45,289 nucleotides of DNA from an uncultured Pelagibacteraceae bacterium (GCA_902522525.1 CABYVU010000010.1:1-45289); one strand, 5' to 3'; shown: positions 1 through 8,560, counted from the stretch's first letter. Notes: a model not told the origin generated them from the letters alone. A program made the numbers and translations.

Positions 1-680
1 AAACTGTGGTAAACGAAATTAAATGGGGCGGTAAAGGTGTGCAAATAGAGACAAATCAAGGAACAATAAGTGCAAAAACATGTGTGGTAACAGTTTCAGT
101 AGCAGTATTAAATGCTGGAAAAATAAAATTTAGTCCTGCACTACCCCTAGAGAAATACGAAGCATTTGATGGAATAAGATTAGGAACTTACAATCACATT
201 ACATTACAGCTAAAAGATGATTTTTATAAAGAATACAAAGTGAAAAATGATACATATTTTGTAAATAGAATTGAAAATACAATAAACGGATCTCCTGCTG
301 GTTCGTGTGCAACGCTTAAAATTTCCGGGACCAATATTTCATATTTTGATGTAGGAGGAAAATTTGCTCAGCATTTAGAAGCTGAGGGTAAAGATGCTTC
401 TATTGATTTTGTATTAAATAGGCTTCGTTCAGCATTTGGCTCTAAAGTTGATAAATATTTCATAAAAGCACATGTAACAGCATGGGGGAAAAACCCATTT
501 ACACTTGGATCTTATTCAAGCGCCATACCTGGAAAATCTCATTTAAGAAAAGTATTAAAAATACCAGTTGCAAACAAATTATTCTTTGCTGGTGAAGCAA
601 CCACAGGAGTTTTTGCAACATGTCATGGAGCAGATCTAAGTGGTGAAAGAGCTGCGAAACAAGTTTTAAATTTTATTTAA
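1..680 (+). CDS. Flavin-containing amine oxidase family protein, C-terminal part (5' end outside the window)
   Basis: The reading frame is open to the left edge, so the gene is truncated; the GTG at position 6 is probably internal. About 225 residues remain. Near the C-terminus the segment FFAGEATTG followed by HGADLSGERAA matches the FAD-contacting end of flavin amine oxidases (the FAGE and GA-x-SGxRAA pattern), and the earlier KTCVVTVSVAVL stretch fits the part of these enzymes just after the first FAD segment. Such enzymes oxidise primary or polyamines to aldehydes using FAD and oxygen; the substrate cannot be read from this fragment. The stop codon overlaps by 3 bases the stop of the convergent membrane protein gene. 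The family call is firm, the exact function open. Confidence 0.82.
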   Translation, partial: TVVNEIKWGGKGVQIETNQGTISAKTCVVTVSVAVLNAGKIKFSPALPLEKYEAFDGIRLGTYNHITLQLKDDFYKEYKVKNDTYFVNRIENTINGSPAGSCATLKISGTNISYFDVGGKFAQHLEAEGKDASIDFVLNRLRSAFGSKVDKYFIKAHVTAWGKNPFTLGSYSSAIPGKSHLRKVLKIPVANKLFFAGEATTGVFATCHGADLSGERAAKQVLNFI

Positions 681-1096
681 GTAATATAAATTTTATCTGA
701 TAAACCGTAACAAAGTATAGCCATCATAATTAAAAAGACTGTGGGTGCTATAATGCCTTCATTTGTAACTTTTTCATTAAGACCAGTTTTATCAATTTTA
801 AGCGAGTAGAAATTTGTTCCTAAAACACATGCATGTATAATAAATATTAAATTAAAAAATGCCCAAGTACCTTCAACTCCATTTGGTCTTACAAACATTA
901 TATAAATAGCCATTATTACCCAACCAAGCATTAGTGCTCCAACAAATCTAACCATTACAGCTGCACTATGATCTATACCAAACTTATCCATAAATTTTTT
1001 GGTTCCAGCAATTGTTTGAAAACAATATGCAGCTATTCCTATAAAATGTGCAAGAAAGATAATTAAGTAAAAAATGTTATTAAACTTCGCAATCAT
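677..1096 (-). CDS. Four-helix integral membrane protein of unknown function
   Basis: A 139-residue protein with about four hydrophobic spans (roughly residues 7-27, 47-67, 78-98 and 117-135) separated by short polar loops, so it is an inner-membrane protein. I do not recognise a catalytic motif or a named family. It is the last of three closely spaced minus-strand genes (redoxin, glycosyltransferase, this gene) with a 9 bp gap to the glycosyltransferase, so it is probably co-transcribed with them. Its stop overlaps the stop of the convergent amine oxidase gene, leaving no room for a dedicated terminator between the two. It begins with ATG. Confidence 0.7.
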   Translation of the reverse strand: MIAKFNNIFYLIIFLAHFIGIAAYCFQTIAGTKKFMDKFGIDHSAAVMVRFVGALMLGWVIMAIYIMFVRPNGVEGTWAFFNLIFIIHACVLGTNFYSLKIDKTGLNEKVTNEGIIAPTVFLIMMAILCYGLSDKIYIT

Positions 1097-1105
1097 AATT
1101 CTATT

Positions 1106-2188
1106 TTATAAGATTCTCTTATATTTTTCAATTATCTTATCCCATAGAAAGTTTGTAGAATTAATTTTTGCTTCTTTGCCATACTCAAGATATTTATTAT
1201 CTTTAAAAAGAGTATCTATACTTACGTAAATATCTTCTAGTTTGTTACCATCGCATAATAAACCAGTTTTTTCATGAATTATTGCATCTGAAGCTCCTCC
1301 ATCTTTACCTCCAATAGATGGAATACCATATTGGGCAGCTTCAACATAGGCTATACCAAAACCTTCAACTGATTTTTTATAAATTATGGATGGCATTACA
1401 AAAATGTTTGATTTTACAATAAGAGCATTTTTTAAATCGGTTGGTATATCTTTTAAAAAATTTACTTGATCTTCTAATTTAAGCTCAACAACTAATTTTT
1501 TTAATTTTTCTTCCTCATCTCCATACCCGATGCAAGTATAAATTATATCTGGATAAATTTCTTTTAGGTTTCTAACAGCCATAATTACTTTTTCATGATT
1601 TTTTCTTTTATCAAATCTTGAAACTGTAATTAGCCTATTTTTCTTACCCTTTAATATTTCTTCAGCTTCATCTAAATATTTTTTTGGAACTTCAATTACC
1701 GGATCAATTCCAGGATTTATAACAACTATTTTTTTTTCATCTACGCCTAAGTCTATAGCTAAGTTTTTTGTATAATTTGAATTAGCAACAACATGATCTA
1801 CATTGTTTAAAACTGATAAAACTTTCTTATTTAATCCAGAGCTTTTAGGGTGATTTATTTCTTTTGAATGAATTAGACAGATTTTCTTTTTATTTGTTTT
1901 GATTAGTTCTAAACTTTTCCAATGATCAGCAATTATACACTCTACATTTTTATTATTTTCAAGATAATCATTTATCAAATAAGATTTTCGATATTTTCTT
2001 ATTAGCTTCATTCCACTAACTCTTTCAATTGAAAATGAAACAGAACTATCAAATTCTTCATGATTTTCGTGATAATCTGCAAATACTTTTATTAAATTAA
2101 GTTTTGCAAGAGATCTTGCTAATCCCCACATGAGATTTTGCATTCCTCCTAACTCAGGTGGAAAAGTTCTAGTAATTAATAAATACAT
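1106..2188 (-). CDS. Glycosyltransferase, GT4/GT-B type (glycosyl transferases group 1)
   Basis: A 360-residue protein with two Rossmann-like halves. The N-terminus carries the acceptor-side FPPELGGMQ motif typical of GT4 enzymes, and the C-terminal half has VSRFDKRKNHEKVI and then an EGFGIAYVEAAQYGIP segment, the E-x7-E nucleotide-sugar binding motif. It probably transfers a sugar from an NDP-sugar in envelope glycan or glycolipid synthesis; donor and acceptor are unknown. I chose the ATG at 2188 over an in-frame GTG at 2203, because the GTG would overlap the upstream redoxin gene and only adds a few hydrophobic residues. It lies between a redoxin gene and a small membrane protein gene in the same run. 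Confidence 0.85.
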   Translation of the reverse strand: MYLLITRTFPPELGGMQNLMWGLARSLAKLNLIKVFADYHENHEEFDSSVSFSIERVSGMKLIRKYRKSYLINDYLENNKNVECIIADHWKSLELIKTNKKKICLIHSKEINHPKSSGLNKKVLSVLNNVDHVVANSNYTKNLAIDLGVDEKKIVVINPGIDPVIEVPKKYLDEAEEILKGKKNRLITVSRFDKRKNHEKVIMAVRNLKEIYPDIIYTCIGYGDEEEKLKKLVVELKLEDQVNFLKDIPTDLKNALIVKSNIFVMPSIIYKKSVEGFGIAYVEAAQYGIPSIGGKDGGASDAIIHEKTGLLCDGNKLEDIYVSIDTLFKDNKYLEYGKEAKINSTNFLWDKIIEKYKRIL

Positions 2189-2193
2189 TATTA

Positions 2194-2745
2194 TTAAAAC
2201 CACTTAATACTGCAGCCCATACTTGGAAACTGTTCATTTGGACCTTTGTTGGATTTTGCAATCATTTTCATGGCTTTTTTAAGATCACTGTCTCCATTTT
2301 TAGTAGGTTTTAAGTTTTGTAATTCTCTTATTCTTCCTCTGTATTGAAGCTCTAGATCTTTATTGTATCCAAAAAAATCAGGAGTGCAGACTGCACCATA
2401 AGTTTTTGCTACTTGTTGAGTTTCATCTATTACATATGGAAAATTAAAATTATAATTTTTTGAGAATTTAACCATATTATCGAATGAATCTTCCTCATAT
2501 CTTTTTGGATCATTTGACATTATTGCAATAGATCTAATTCCATCATTTTCTAATTCTATACAGTCCTCAACGATATTTTTTATAACTGCTAAAACATATG
2601 GGCAGTGATTACAAATAAACATTATTAATGTTCCATTTTCACCTTTTACATCATTTAAGGAAACTAATTTATTATCTATAGATTTAAGTTCAAAGTAATC
2701 GGCTTTTTTACCAAAGTCACAAATTGGTGTTTTTGTTAATGCCAT
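2194..2745 (-). CDS. Thioredoxin-like redoxin (AhpC/TSA fold) with a CNHC active site
   Basis: This 183-residue protein has the thioredoxin fold with FICNHCPYV at residues 43-51, giving a Cys45-x-x-Cys48 pair at the expected N-terminus of the first helix. The cis-proline region is TPDFF, and a third cysteine sits in SMGCSIKW near the C-terminus. Such CNHCPYV proteins are common, generally uncharacterised cytosolic redoxins; no signal peptide is visible. It is the first gene of a three-gene minus-strand run, and its start lies only 20 bp from the divergent gamma-carbonic anhydrase start. It probably acts as a thiol-disulfide oxidoreductase or peroxidase-like protein; the substrate is unknown. 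Confidence 0.85.
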   Translation of the reverse strand: MALTKTPICDFGKKADYFELKSIDNKLVSLNDVKGENGTLIMFICNHCPYVLAVIKNIVEDCIELENDGIRSIAIMSNDPKRYEEDSFDNMVKFSKNYNFNFPYVIDETQQVAKTYGAVCTPDFFGYNKDLELQYRGRIRELQNLKPTKNGDSDLKKAMKMIAKSNKGPNEQFPSMGCSIKWF

Positions 2746-2765
2746 GATAAAAGACTATATAATTT

Positions 2766-3278
2766 ATGTTTTACGATTTAAAAGATAAAAAACCAAAAAA
2801 CCTTGGCGAAAATTGGGTAGCTCCTAACGCTGTTATAATAGGTGATGTAACATTAGAAAAAAACTCTAGTGTTTGGTTCAATGCTACATTAAGAGGTGAT
2901 ATTGAAAATATTCATTTAGGTGAAGGGTCAAATGTTCAAGACGGAAGTGTTTTACATACAGACCCAGGTTACCCTTTAAAAATTGGAAAGAATGTAACCA
3001 TTGGTCATTTAGTAATGCTCCATGGTTGTACAATTGATGACAACTCTTTAATTGGAATAGGGGCTGTTGTACTTAATAAAGCTAAAATAGGAAAGAATTG
3101 TATTATTGGTGCAAAATCATTAATTACAGAGAAAAAGGAAATTCCTGACAACTCTTTAGTAATGGGTTCACCTGGAAAGATTATTCGTCAGTTAACTGAT
3201 GATGAAATTGAAGCAGTAAAACAAAATGCTATTAGATATCAAGAAAACTGGAAAAAATATTCAAAATCTGTATTTTAA
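2766..3278 (+). CDS. Gamma-class carbonic anhydrase family protein (YrdA/PaaY-like)
   Basis: A 170-residue left-handed beta-helix protein built of hexapeptide repeats. Three histidines sit at the positions of the gamma-carbonic anhydrase zinc/iron site: His64 (SVLHTD), His81 (TIGHLV) and His86 (MLHGC). Arg43 and Asp45 (TLRGD) and Gln58-Asp59 match other conserved residues. Length is normal for the short YrdA/PaaY/CaiE-type proteins, which form trimers in the cytosol; many bind metal but have weak or unknown hydratase activity, so activity is not certain. It is the first gene of a plus-strand run whose next member, an exported metalloprotease-like protein, starts 4 bp after its stop. Confidence 0.9.
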   Translation: MFYDLKDKKPKNLGENWVAPNAVIIGDVTLEKNSSVWFNATLRGDIENIHLGEGSNVQDGSVLHTDPGYPLKIGKNVTIGHLVMLHGCTIDDNSLIGIGAVVLNKAKIGKNCIIGAKSLITEKKEIPDNSLVMGSPGKIIRQLTDDEIEAVKQNAIRYQENWKKYSKSVF

Positions 3279-3282
3279 AAAA

Positions 3283-4149
3283 ATGAAAAAAATAATTGTA
3301 TTTTTTATAGTATTTTTATTTTCATCCTTCTCTTTTGCCTCAGACGAAAAACCTGGAAGATTTTTTGAAGATCAACCAGATGTTACTGATGAACCTCAAG
3401 TTCATTTTATTTATCTCTTAAACAAAGATAGCGAGGATAGAGAATGGGATATCAATGGAAAAATGGAGAAGGAATTATTAGAGGCCAATGAAAAAATGCT
3501 CAAAATGACAAAGGGTAATCAGAAGTTTAGGTATGACTTAAGGGAAGATGGCAAAATGGATATTTCTTTTGTTAGATTTGACAAACAATATGAAGGAAAC
3601 TATGGGATGAATTACCCTGACGCTTACTTAACAAAATTAGGTTTTAATAATCCTAATAAATTGTATTTTGCATGGGTAGATGTAGGGCATAGAGATGGTG
3701 GCCAAGGAAGTGTACACCATGGATATATTTTTTTAAAAAGTAAATATAACCCAAGTAAAAATAAAAGAATTCTAATTACCCTACATGAATTAATGCATGT
3801 AAATGGATTTGCTTGGCCATGTACAAAAGGAGCAAAAAAATCACACAAGTTTGGGACTATAATTGGAGGGCCTGACGGGGGAGACAAGTATAATTTGGGA
3901 TCATTATATAACCATAAAGATCCTACTTGTCCTGATTTTAAAGATTCTGTATTTTTAGAACCAACCTCAAGTACACCTTTTAATCCAGTATACTTAAAAT
4001 GTGCAATGGCTGCAGAAGTTGGTCGAGGTATTTCTCCTGATAGTAATTATGAATGGAGAGATAGATATTCTAATAAAAAACTAAAAAAAATTAAAAAGAA
4101 AAGAACTTGGTGTACATATAATAGATATAAAGATTTTAATAATTTCTAG
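3283..4149 (+). CDS. Exported protein with an HExxHxxG metalloprotease-like motif
   Basis: The start was placed at ATG 3283, just after the upstream stop; it gives a clear Sec signal peptide (KK, hydrophobic core, SFSFA-SDE cleavage near residue 19). The 288-residue product contains HELMHVNG, so His168, Glu169 and His172 form HExxH, followed by Gly175 as in metzincins. The expected third ligand at residue 178 is Trp, so the site is incomplete or uses another residue. Four mature cysteines (180, 216, 240, 277) could form disulfides, fitting the periplasm, and the C-terminus is lysine-rich. I do not recognise a named family. It sits 2 bp before the next exported protein gene. Confidence 0.72.
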   Translation: MKKIIVFFIVFLFSSFSFASDEKPGRFFEDQPDVTDEPQVHFIYLLNKDSEDREWDINGKMEKELLEANEKMLKMTKGNQKFRYDLREDGKMDISFVRFDKQYEGNYGMNYPDAYLTKLGFNNPNKLYFAWVDVGHRDGGQGSVHHGYIFLKSKYNPSKNKRILITLHELMHVNGFAWPCTKGAKKSHKFGTIIGGPDGGDKYNLGSLYNHKDPTCPDFKDSVFLEPTSSTPFNPVYLKCAMAAEVGRGISPDSNYEWRDRYSNKKLKKIKKKRTWCTYNRYKDFNNF

Positions 4150-4151
4150 AG

Positions 4152-4736
4152 ATGAAAATATTGCTGATAATTTTAATAGCTTTATTTCCACAATTTTCTC
4201 ACGCATTCGAGAGATTTATACCTTTAGAGTTGTTTACGGGTGGCAAAATTGGAAATGATACTGAAATTAAATTTACAAAAGCTAATTTGGTATTTGGTGA
4301 AAAGAAAAAAAAGAAAATTGAAGGCCCAGATAACTGGAACCATCCAAATACTGGAGAAATAATAAAAGTTTATAAAAGAACAAGAAAAGGACAAAGTGGA
4401 CTTAAAACTCAGCTATTCACCATAACAAATGATGGACAATGCATAGGAAGAATTTGGGATAGTAGACGTGGTGGTAGAATAATTGAAAACGGATGTAAAT
4501 TTCCCTTGGGAATTTGGAAAGAGGGAGAAACCAGGTCTTTTGAAGGGTCTTCTGGGGGGAAACCTAGAAAAATTGAATTAACAATTTTAAAATTAGGAAA
4601 AAATCAAAATAGCAATCTTAAATTTAATTGGAAATTATATAATATGAAAAATGGAAAATTAATGGATGATAACGATTATACTTTTGCTCCAGGAAAAGCG
4701 ATGATAGAAATAAATGACAAAAATATATCTAAATGA
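4152..4736 (+). CDS. Exported protein of unknown function
   Basis: A 194-residue protein with a signal peptide (MK, hydrophobic residues 3-12, cleavage probably after SHA at residue 18). The mature part is basic and rich in beta-type sequence with many Gly and Lys; two cysteines (in DGQCIGR and ENGCKF) may pair. No catalytic motif and no family that I recognise. The start is 2 bp after the upstream metalloprotease-like gene, and its stop overlaps the start of the downstream exported metalloprotease-like gene (ATGA), so the three are almost certainly co-translated and may work together in the periplasm or at the cell surface. Confidence 0.68.
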   Translation: MKILLIILIALFPQFSHAFERFIPLELFTGGKIGNDTEIKFTKANLVFGEKKKKKIEGPDNWNHPNTGEIIKVYKRTRKGQSGLKTQLFTITNDGQCIGRIWDSRRGGRIIENGCKFPLGIWKEGETRSFEGSSGGKPRKIELTILKLGKNQNSNLKFNWKLYNMKNGKLMDDNDYTFAPGKAMIEINDKNISK

Positions 4737-5602
4737 GAAAAGTATTTATAATTTTTATCGCTTTATTAATATCTCTGAATACTGCAGTAGCTAATGAAAA
4801 ATTTGAGTTTAGATACAATATTCATGAAAATTTACCAAAAAAATGGGTAACTGAATTCAAGAATATAATGGATGTTTTACAAGAAGTTCTACCTATTCAA
4901 AATAATATGAATGATTATCTCAAAAGTCCAGGAATGGATATCTATGCTTGGAAAAGTACAAAAAATCCTTTTCCAGAAGTTAAGAATAATATGAAAGGTT
5001 CATGTATTTGCGGTGATGGTTCAACTAGATGGATGCAGATAGAAATACCAAGTAAAGAATTAGCAAAAAAATATATACACCGTTATTCTGTAATTGCTCA
5101 TGAATATTTTCATATTTATCAAATATCACTCTCAGAAAATAAACTATCAGACAGAGACTCACCAAAGTGGTTAACGGAGGGAGGAGCAAAAGTTTTTGAA
5201 GAAATGTATGTGAAACAATATTATGGAAAAGACAGTTTAAATAATGATCTTCAAAGAAAAGAAATGTGGAGTAAAAAGGTTTTAAAAGAACCTAGCCTTT
5301 ACGAAAAACACAAAACATCAAATAAAAGAGGAATGGATGGCAATTATACAGGCTCTGCCTTTATGGTGCTAGTATTAGTAAATGAACTGAAGAAAAATAA
5401 TATTTCTGAACAACAAGCTTTTCAATTAGTTTTTAAAGATTTTTGGATTGAGAGAGCAAAGCACAGAAAATGGGAAAAAGCATTTGAGCAGACTTTTAAA
5501 ATGAGTGCTGGAGAATTTTATGAAAGATTAAGTAAATATAAAAGAGTCGTAAAAAAAATCTTACCGAGTAAGAACTTAAAAATTCAAGATATTTTTAGTT
5601 AA
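4733..5602 (+). CDS. Exported gluzincin-type metallopeptidase-like protein
   Basis: A 289-residue protein with an N-terminal signal peptide (cleavage near AVA-NE, residue 20). It has AHEYFHIYQ, giving His123, Glu124 and His127 of HExxH, and 22 residues after His127 the segment WLTEGGA with Glu149. This spacing and the W-x-x-EG pattern are those of gluzincin peptidases of the Peptidase_MA type, where this Glu is the third zinc ligand. A later YTGSAFMVL segment fits the helix after the active site in such enzymes. Cys91 and Cys93 form a C-x-C in the mature part. Its start overlaps the previous stop (ATGA). Protease activity is likely but the substrate is unknown. Confidence 0.75.
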   Translation: MRKVFIIFIALLISLNTAVANEKFEFRYNIHENLPKKWVTEFKNIMDVLQEVLPIQNNMNDYLKSPGMDIYAWKSTKNPFPEVKNNMKGSCICGDGSTRWMQIEIPSKELAKKYIHRYSVIAHEYFHIYQISLSENKLSDRDSPKWLTEGGAKVFEEMYVKQYYGKDSLNNDLQRKEMWSKKVLKEPSLYEKHKTSNKRGMDGNYTGSAFMVLVLVNELKKNNISEQQAFQLVFKDFWIERAKHRKWEKAFEQTFKMSAGEFYERLSKYKRVVKKILPSKNLKIQDIFS

Positions 5603-5616
5603 TCCTTAACCAATCT

Positions 5617-5817
5617 TCAGAAAAGAAGGTCATTAATTGAGTAAATAATTAATCCTAAAATAATTATAAAAAATATTAAAAAAGCTATTTGTTCACTAAC
5701 TTTCTTAGTAACTCTAGTTTCACCCTTTTTAAATTTTCTGATTTGGAAAATACCAAATCTCATTACAGCTAAGCCACCCAAAACAAGTGCTACAGCAATA
5801 ATAAATCCACTTAACAT
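5617..5817 (-). CDS. Small membrane protein, two transmembrane helices
   Basis: A 66-residue protein with hydrophobic spans at about residues 4-19 and 46-63 joined by a basic loop containing FKKGETRVTKKVSEQ. The positive-inside rule places the loop in the cytoplasm. No named family is recognised. It begins 2 bp after the stop of the upstream PNPOx-like gene on the same strand and ends 14 bp from the convergent exported peptidase gene. The tight packing and regular codon use argue that it is a real gene. Confidence 0.6.
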   Translation of the reverse strand: MLSGFIIAVALVLGGLAVMRFGIFQIRKFKKGETRVTKKVSEQIAFLIFFIIILGLIIYSINDLLF

Positions 5818-5819
5818 TT

Positions 5820-6425
5820 TTACGGAATTAGCCAGCTTTGTTTATTACTTGTAATATCAAATCTTGCTCTTCTATGACCTTTTGCTGCAAGATAAAGCCA
5901 CTCAATTTTTTCAATGTTGCATTGAATTACGGTAAAGTTTTTATAACCTTCTTCGCTTTGTTCCATGTTAAAGCCTGATTTTTCTATTTCATCATCTAAA
6001 CCAGATCCCGGTTCATCAATTTCTGTTCCAGGACCATTATTTACTAAATAACATTTACGACTTACATGAGCTGTTTTTAACCATGATTGTTCTGTGATTT
6101 TATTGTTATGATTGACAACACATTTAACTTTTACTCTAAGCTGAATCTTTTCTTCTTTGTCATAGAATATGAACGCTGCACTGCTGTTTTTTTTTAATTT
6201 TGGAATTTTATCTGATCTAATATCACTATGAAACTGAAGAAGATTATTTGATTGGTCAGATTTTCTAAGAACCACAATTCTTCCATCAAATTCTGATTGA
6301 TCTCCACAAACAAAAACTGGAATTCTAAAAGGAGATGATCTATTCGTGACAGCATCATCAAGCATAGACCATATTTTTTTCTTTATTTCAGAAAAGTCCT
6401 CATAGTATGGGACAGCATTTGACAT
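5820..6425 (-). CDS. Pyridoxamine 5'-phosphate oxidase-like FMN-binding protein
   Basis: A 201-residue protein with the split-barrel FMN-binding fold of the PNPOx-like superfamily. It shows GRIVVLRKSD and LQFHSDIRSDKIPKL, which match the R-x-V-x-LR and F-x-(T/S)-x-x-x-S-x-K FMN-phosphate contacts of the family, and ends with WLYLAAKGHRRARF, like the W-L...R-x-R-F end seen in these proteins. It is not a clear PdxH, because the C-terminal pyridoxal-binding signature of PdxH is absent, so the role may be a flavin- or heme-linked reductase. It lies between the dehydrogenase gene (4 bp upstream) and a small membrane protein gene. Confidence 0.78.
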   Translation of the reverse strand: MSNAVPYYEDFSEIKKKIWSMLDDAVTNRSSPFRIPVFVCGDQSEFDGRIVVLRKSDQSNNLLQFHSDIRSDKIPKLKKNSSAAFIFYDKEEKIQLRVKVKCVVNHNNKITEQSWLKTAHVSRKCYLVNNGPGTEIDEPGSGLDDEIEKSGFNMEQSEEGYKNFTVIQCNIEKIEWLYLAAKGHRRARFDITSNKQSWLIP

Positions 6426-6429
6426 TAGA

Positions 6430-7305
6430 TTATTTCTTTTTTTTAAGCCTAGCGATCAGACTAGAACTATCCCAACGATTGCCACCCATTTTTTGAACAT
6501 CAGCATAATATTCATCAACTATTTCAGTAATTGGGACCGGTGAACCATTTCGTTTTGCTTCTTCAATTACGATTTTTAAATCTTTTCTCATCCAATCAAC
6601 TGCAAAACCATAATCAAATTTATCCTCAACCATAGTTTTATATCTGTTTTCCATTTGCCAAGATTGAGCAGCACCTTTTGAAATTGTTTCCATCACTTTA
6701 TCAATATCTAGACCAGCATTTATTCCAAAATTAATAGCTTCTGATAGGCCTTGAACAACACCTGCAATGCACATTTGGTTCATCATCTTTGTAAGTTGAC
6801 CACTTCCTGTTGGACCAATTAATTTTACTTTTTTACTATAGCAATCAATTACTGGTTCAGCCTTTTTGAAAACCTCTTCATCACCTCCAACCATAACTGT
6901 TAGAATTCCACCTTCAGCACCTGATTGACCTCCAGAAATTGGTGCATCTAAAAATGCAAATCCTTTTTCTTTTGCTTTACTATAAAGTTCTCTCGATACT
7001 TCTGCAGATACAGTTGAATTATCTACGTAGATTGAACCTTCCTTAGCACTGTGAAATAATCCGTTTTCACCTAAAGTAACTTGTTTCAAATCTTCATCGT
7101 TACCCACACAAGTAAAAATAAAATCGGCACCTTCTGCAGCTTTTTTTGGTGTTGAAGCCATTTTACCTTTATATTCAGTAATCCATTTTTCAGCTTTAGC
7201 AGTTGTTCTATTAAAAACAGTTACATTGTGCCCAGCTTTTGATATATAACCAGCCATTGGATAACCCATTACCCCAAGACCTATGAAAGCAACATTACAA
7301 GTCAT
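6430..7305 (-). CDS. NAD(P)-dependent beta-hydroxyacid dehydrogenase (3-hydroxyisobutyrate / tartronate semialdehyde reductase family)
   Basis: A 291-residue enzyme with the Rossmann motif GLGVMG at residues 9-14, the substrate-binding DAPISGGQSGAEGG around residues 120-133, and the catalytic lysine Lys173 in GSGQLTKMMNQ. These are the family signatures, and the length is typical. The enzyme oxidises a beta-hydroxyacid to its semialdehyde, or the reverse. MmsB (valine breakdown) and GarR/GlxR (glycolate or glyoxylate pathway) cannot be separated from the sequence alone. It is the first gene of a three-gene minus-strand run, and only 11 bp separate it from the divergent MFS transporter gene. 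Confidence 0.88.
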   Translation of the reverse strand: MTCNVAFIGLGVMGYPMAGYISKAGHNVTVFNRTTAKAEKWITEYKGKMASTPKKAAEGADFIFTCVGNDEDLKQVTLGENGLFHSAKEGSIYVDNSTVSAEVSRELYSKAKEKGFAFLDAPISGGQSGAEGGILTVMVGGDEEVFKKAEPVIDCYSKKVKLIGPTGSGQLTKMMNQMCIAGVVQGLSEAINFGINAGLDIDKVMETISKGAAQSWQMENRYKTMVEDKFDYGFAVDWMRKDLKIVIEEAKRNGSPVPITEIVDEYYADVQKMGGNRWDSSSLIARLKKKK

Positions 7306-7316
7306 AAATTATTTAT

Positions 7317-8525
7317 ATGTTTAAAAGTTTAAGTTTAAAAGTAATTATTTTTGGTTTCATTTTTACATTTTTTTCATGTTTTGGACAGAGTTTTTTTATA
7401 GGTTTATTTAATTCAAGCATCAGAGAAACACTTTCTATTACACATGGACAATTTGGTACAATTTATGCATCAGCCACTCTATTTAGTAGTTTACTTCTAA
7501 TATGGATTGGAAAAAAAATTGATGATGTAAACGTACTTAAATTTGCAATTTTTGTTACTGTACTTTTATCATTTTCTTCTTTTTTCTTTTCCAAAACATC
7601 TTCAGTAGCTTTTCTATTTGTTGCAATTTTTTTAATGAGGTTTTCTGGACAAGGATTAATGTCTCATACAGCTTCAACTACCATTTCAAGATATTTTACA
7701 AAATCTAGAGGTAAAGCATTAAGCATTATTTGGTTTGGTTTATCTTCTGCAGAGTTCATAATGCCTGTATTAATTGTTTATCTTTTAACTCTTATAGTTT
7801 GGCAGGATTTATGGGTAATCTTTTCTTTAATTGTTTTAATTTGCTTACCGTTGGCATCTTATATCTTAGTTAAAGATGTCAAATTAGATACTAGAGAGGG
7901 AAGTCAAAACAAAATTTTAAAAGAAGAAAATATAAAAAACTGGAAAAGAATAGAAGTTCTTGGAGATTATAGATTTTATATTGTCTCATTAAACATGCTG
8001 GCAATGCCCTGGATAGCCACAGGAGTATTTGTGTATCAATCTTTCGTCACTAATTCAAAAGGGTGGGGTGAATATACAATTGCACAATCTTTTATGTCTT
8101 ACTCAATTTTTTCTGTAATTACTTTAATTGTTGCTGGTTATTTAATTGATAAGTTTACAAGTAGAAAATTACTAATCTATATGAATATTCCATTATTTTT
8201 AGGAACTTTAGTCATCATATATTTTGATGCCCCACAAACTGCTTTTTTATTTCTTGGACTGGTAGGAATATCAAACGGTCTAGCAAACTTATTAGGATCA
8301 TCAACATGGGCAGAGATTTACGGTGTAAAATATATTGGATCCATAAAAGCTTTGACTACTGCTTTAATGGTATTTGCAACTGCTTTTGGAACGGCATTAT
8401 TTGGCTTTTTTATAGATGCTGGATTTTCAATTGAAAAAATCGCATTTATTGCAGCAATTGCTATTGCGTGCTCTATAGCCTTGCTTTTCACCATAAGAAA
8501 AAAATTAAACCCAGTTTATATCTAA
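7317..8525 (+). CDS. MFS transporter
   Basis: A 402-residue polytopic protein with about 12 hydrophobic helices in two six-helix halves, separated by a polar loop near residues 190-215. The loop after helix 2 (WIGKKIDD) and the one before helix 8 (YLIDKFTSRK) resemble the G-x-x-x-D-(R/K) loop of major facilitator proteins. The substrate is unknown; organic acid or drug exporters are both possible. The start is only 11 bp from the divergent dehydrogenase start. The rpoZ start follows 42 bp after its stop. Confidence 0.85.
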   Translation: MFKSLSLKVIIFGFIFTFFSCFGQSFFIGLFNSSIRETLSITHGQFGTIYASATLFSSLLLIWIGKKIDDVNVLKFAIFVTVLLSFSSFFFSKTSSVAFLFVAIFLMRFSGQGLMSHTASTTISRYFTKSRGKALSIIWFGLSSAEFIMPVLIVYLLTLIVWQDLWVIFSLIVLICLPLASYILVKDVKLDTREGSQNKILKEENIKNWKRIEVLGDYRFYIVSLNMLAMPWIATGVFVYQSFVTNSKGWGEYTIAQSFMSYSIFSVITLIVAGYLIDKFTSRKLLIYMNIPLFLGTLVIIYFDAPQTAFLFLGLVGISNGLANLLGSSTWAEIYGVKYIGSIKALTTALMVFATAFGTALFGFFIDAGFSIEKIAFIAAIAIACSIALLFTIRKKLNPVYI

Positions 8526-8531
8526 TACTGC

Positions 8532-8560
8532 TTGATTTTTTCACAATCGAGGTGTATCAA
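8532..8560 (+). promoter_or_regulatory. Possible promoter for rpoZ (TTGATT, 17 bp, TATCAA)
   Basis: TTGATT at 8532-8537 and TATCAA at 8555-8560 are 17 bp apart in the short gap between the MFS stop and the rpoZ ATG at 8568. If used, transcription would start almost at the ATG, giving a leaderless message; however a GAGGTG ribosome binding site lies between the two boxes, which would then be untranscribed. The boxes are imperfect, so this is a weak prediction. Confidence 0.28.

Noticed and set aside
3624..3887. Minus-strand ORF inside the exported metalloprotease-like gene
   Set aside because: It lies antisense to a gene with signal peptide and motif support, shows no family features, and is best explained as a shadow frame.
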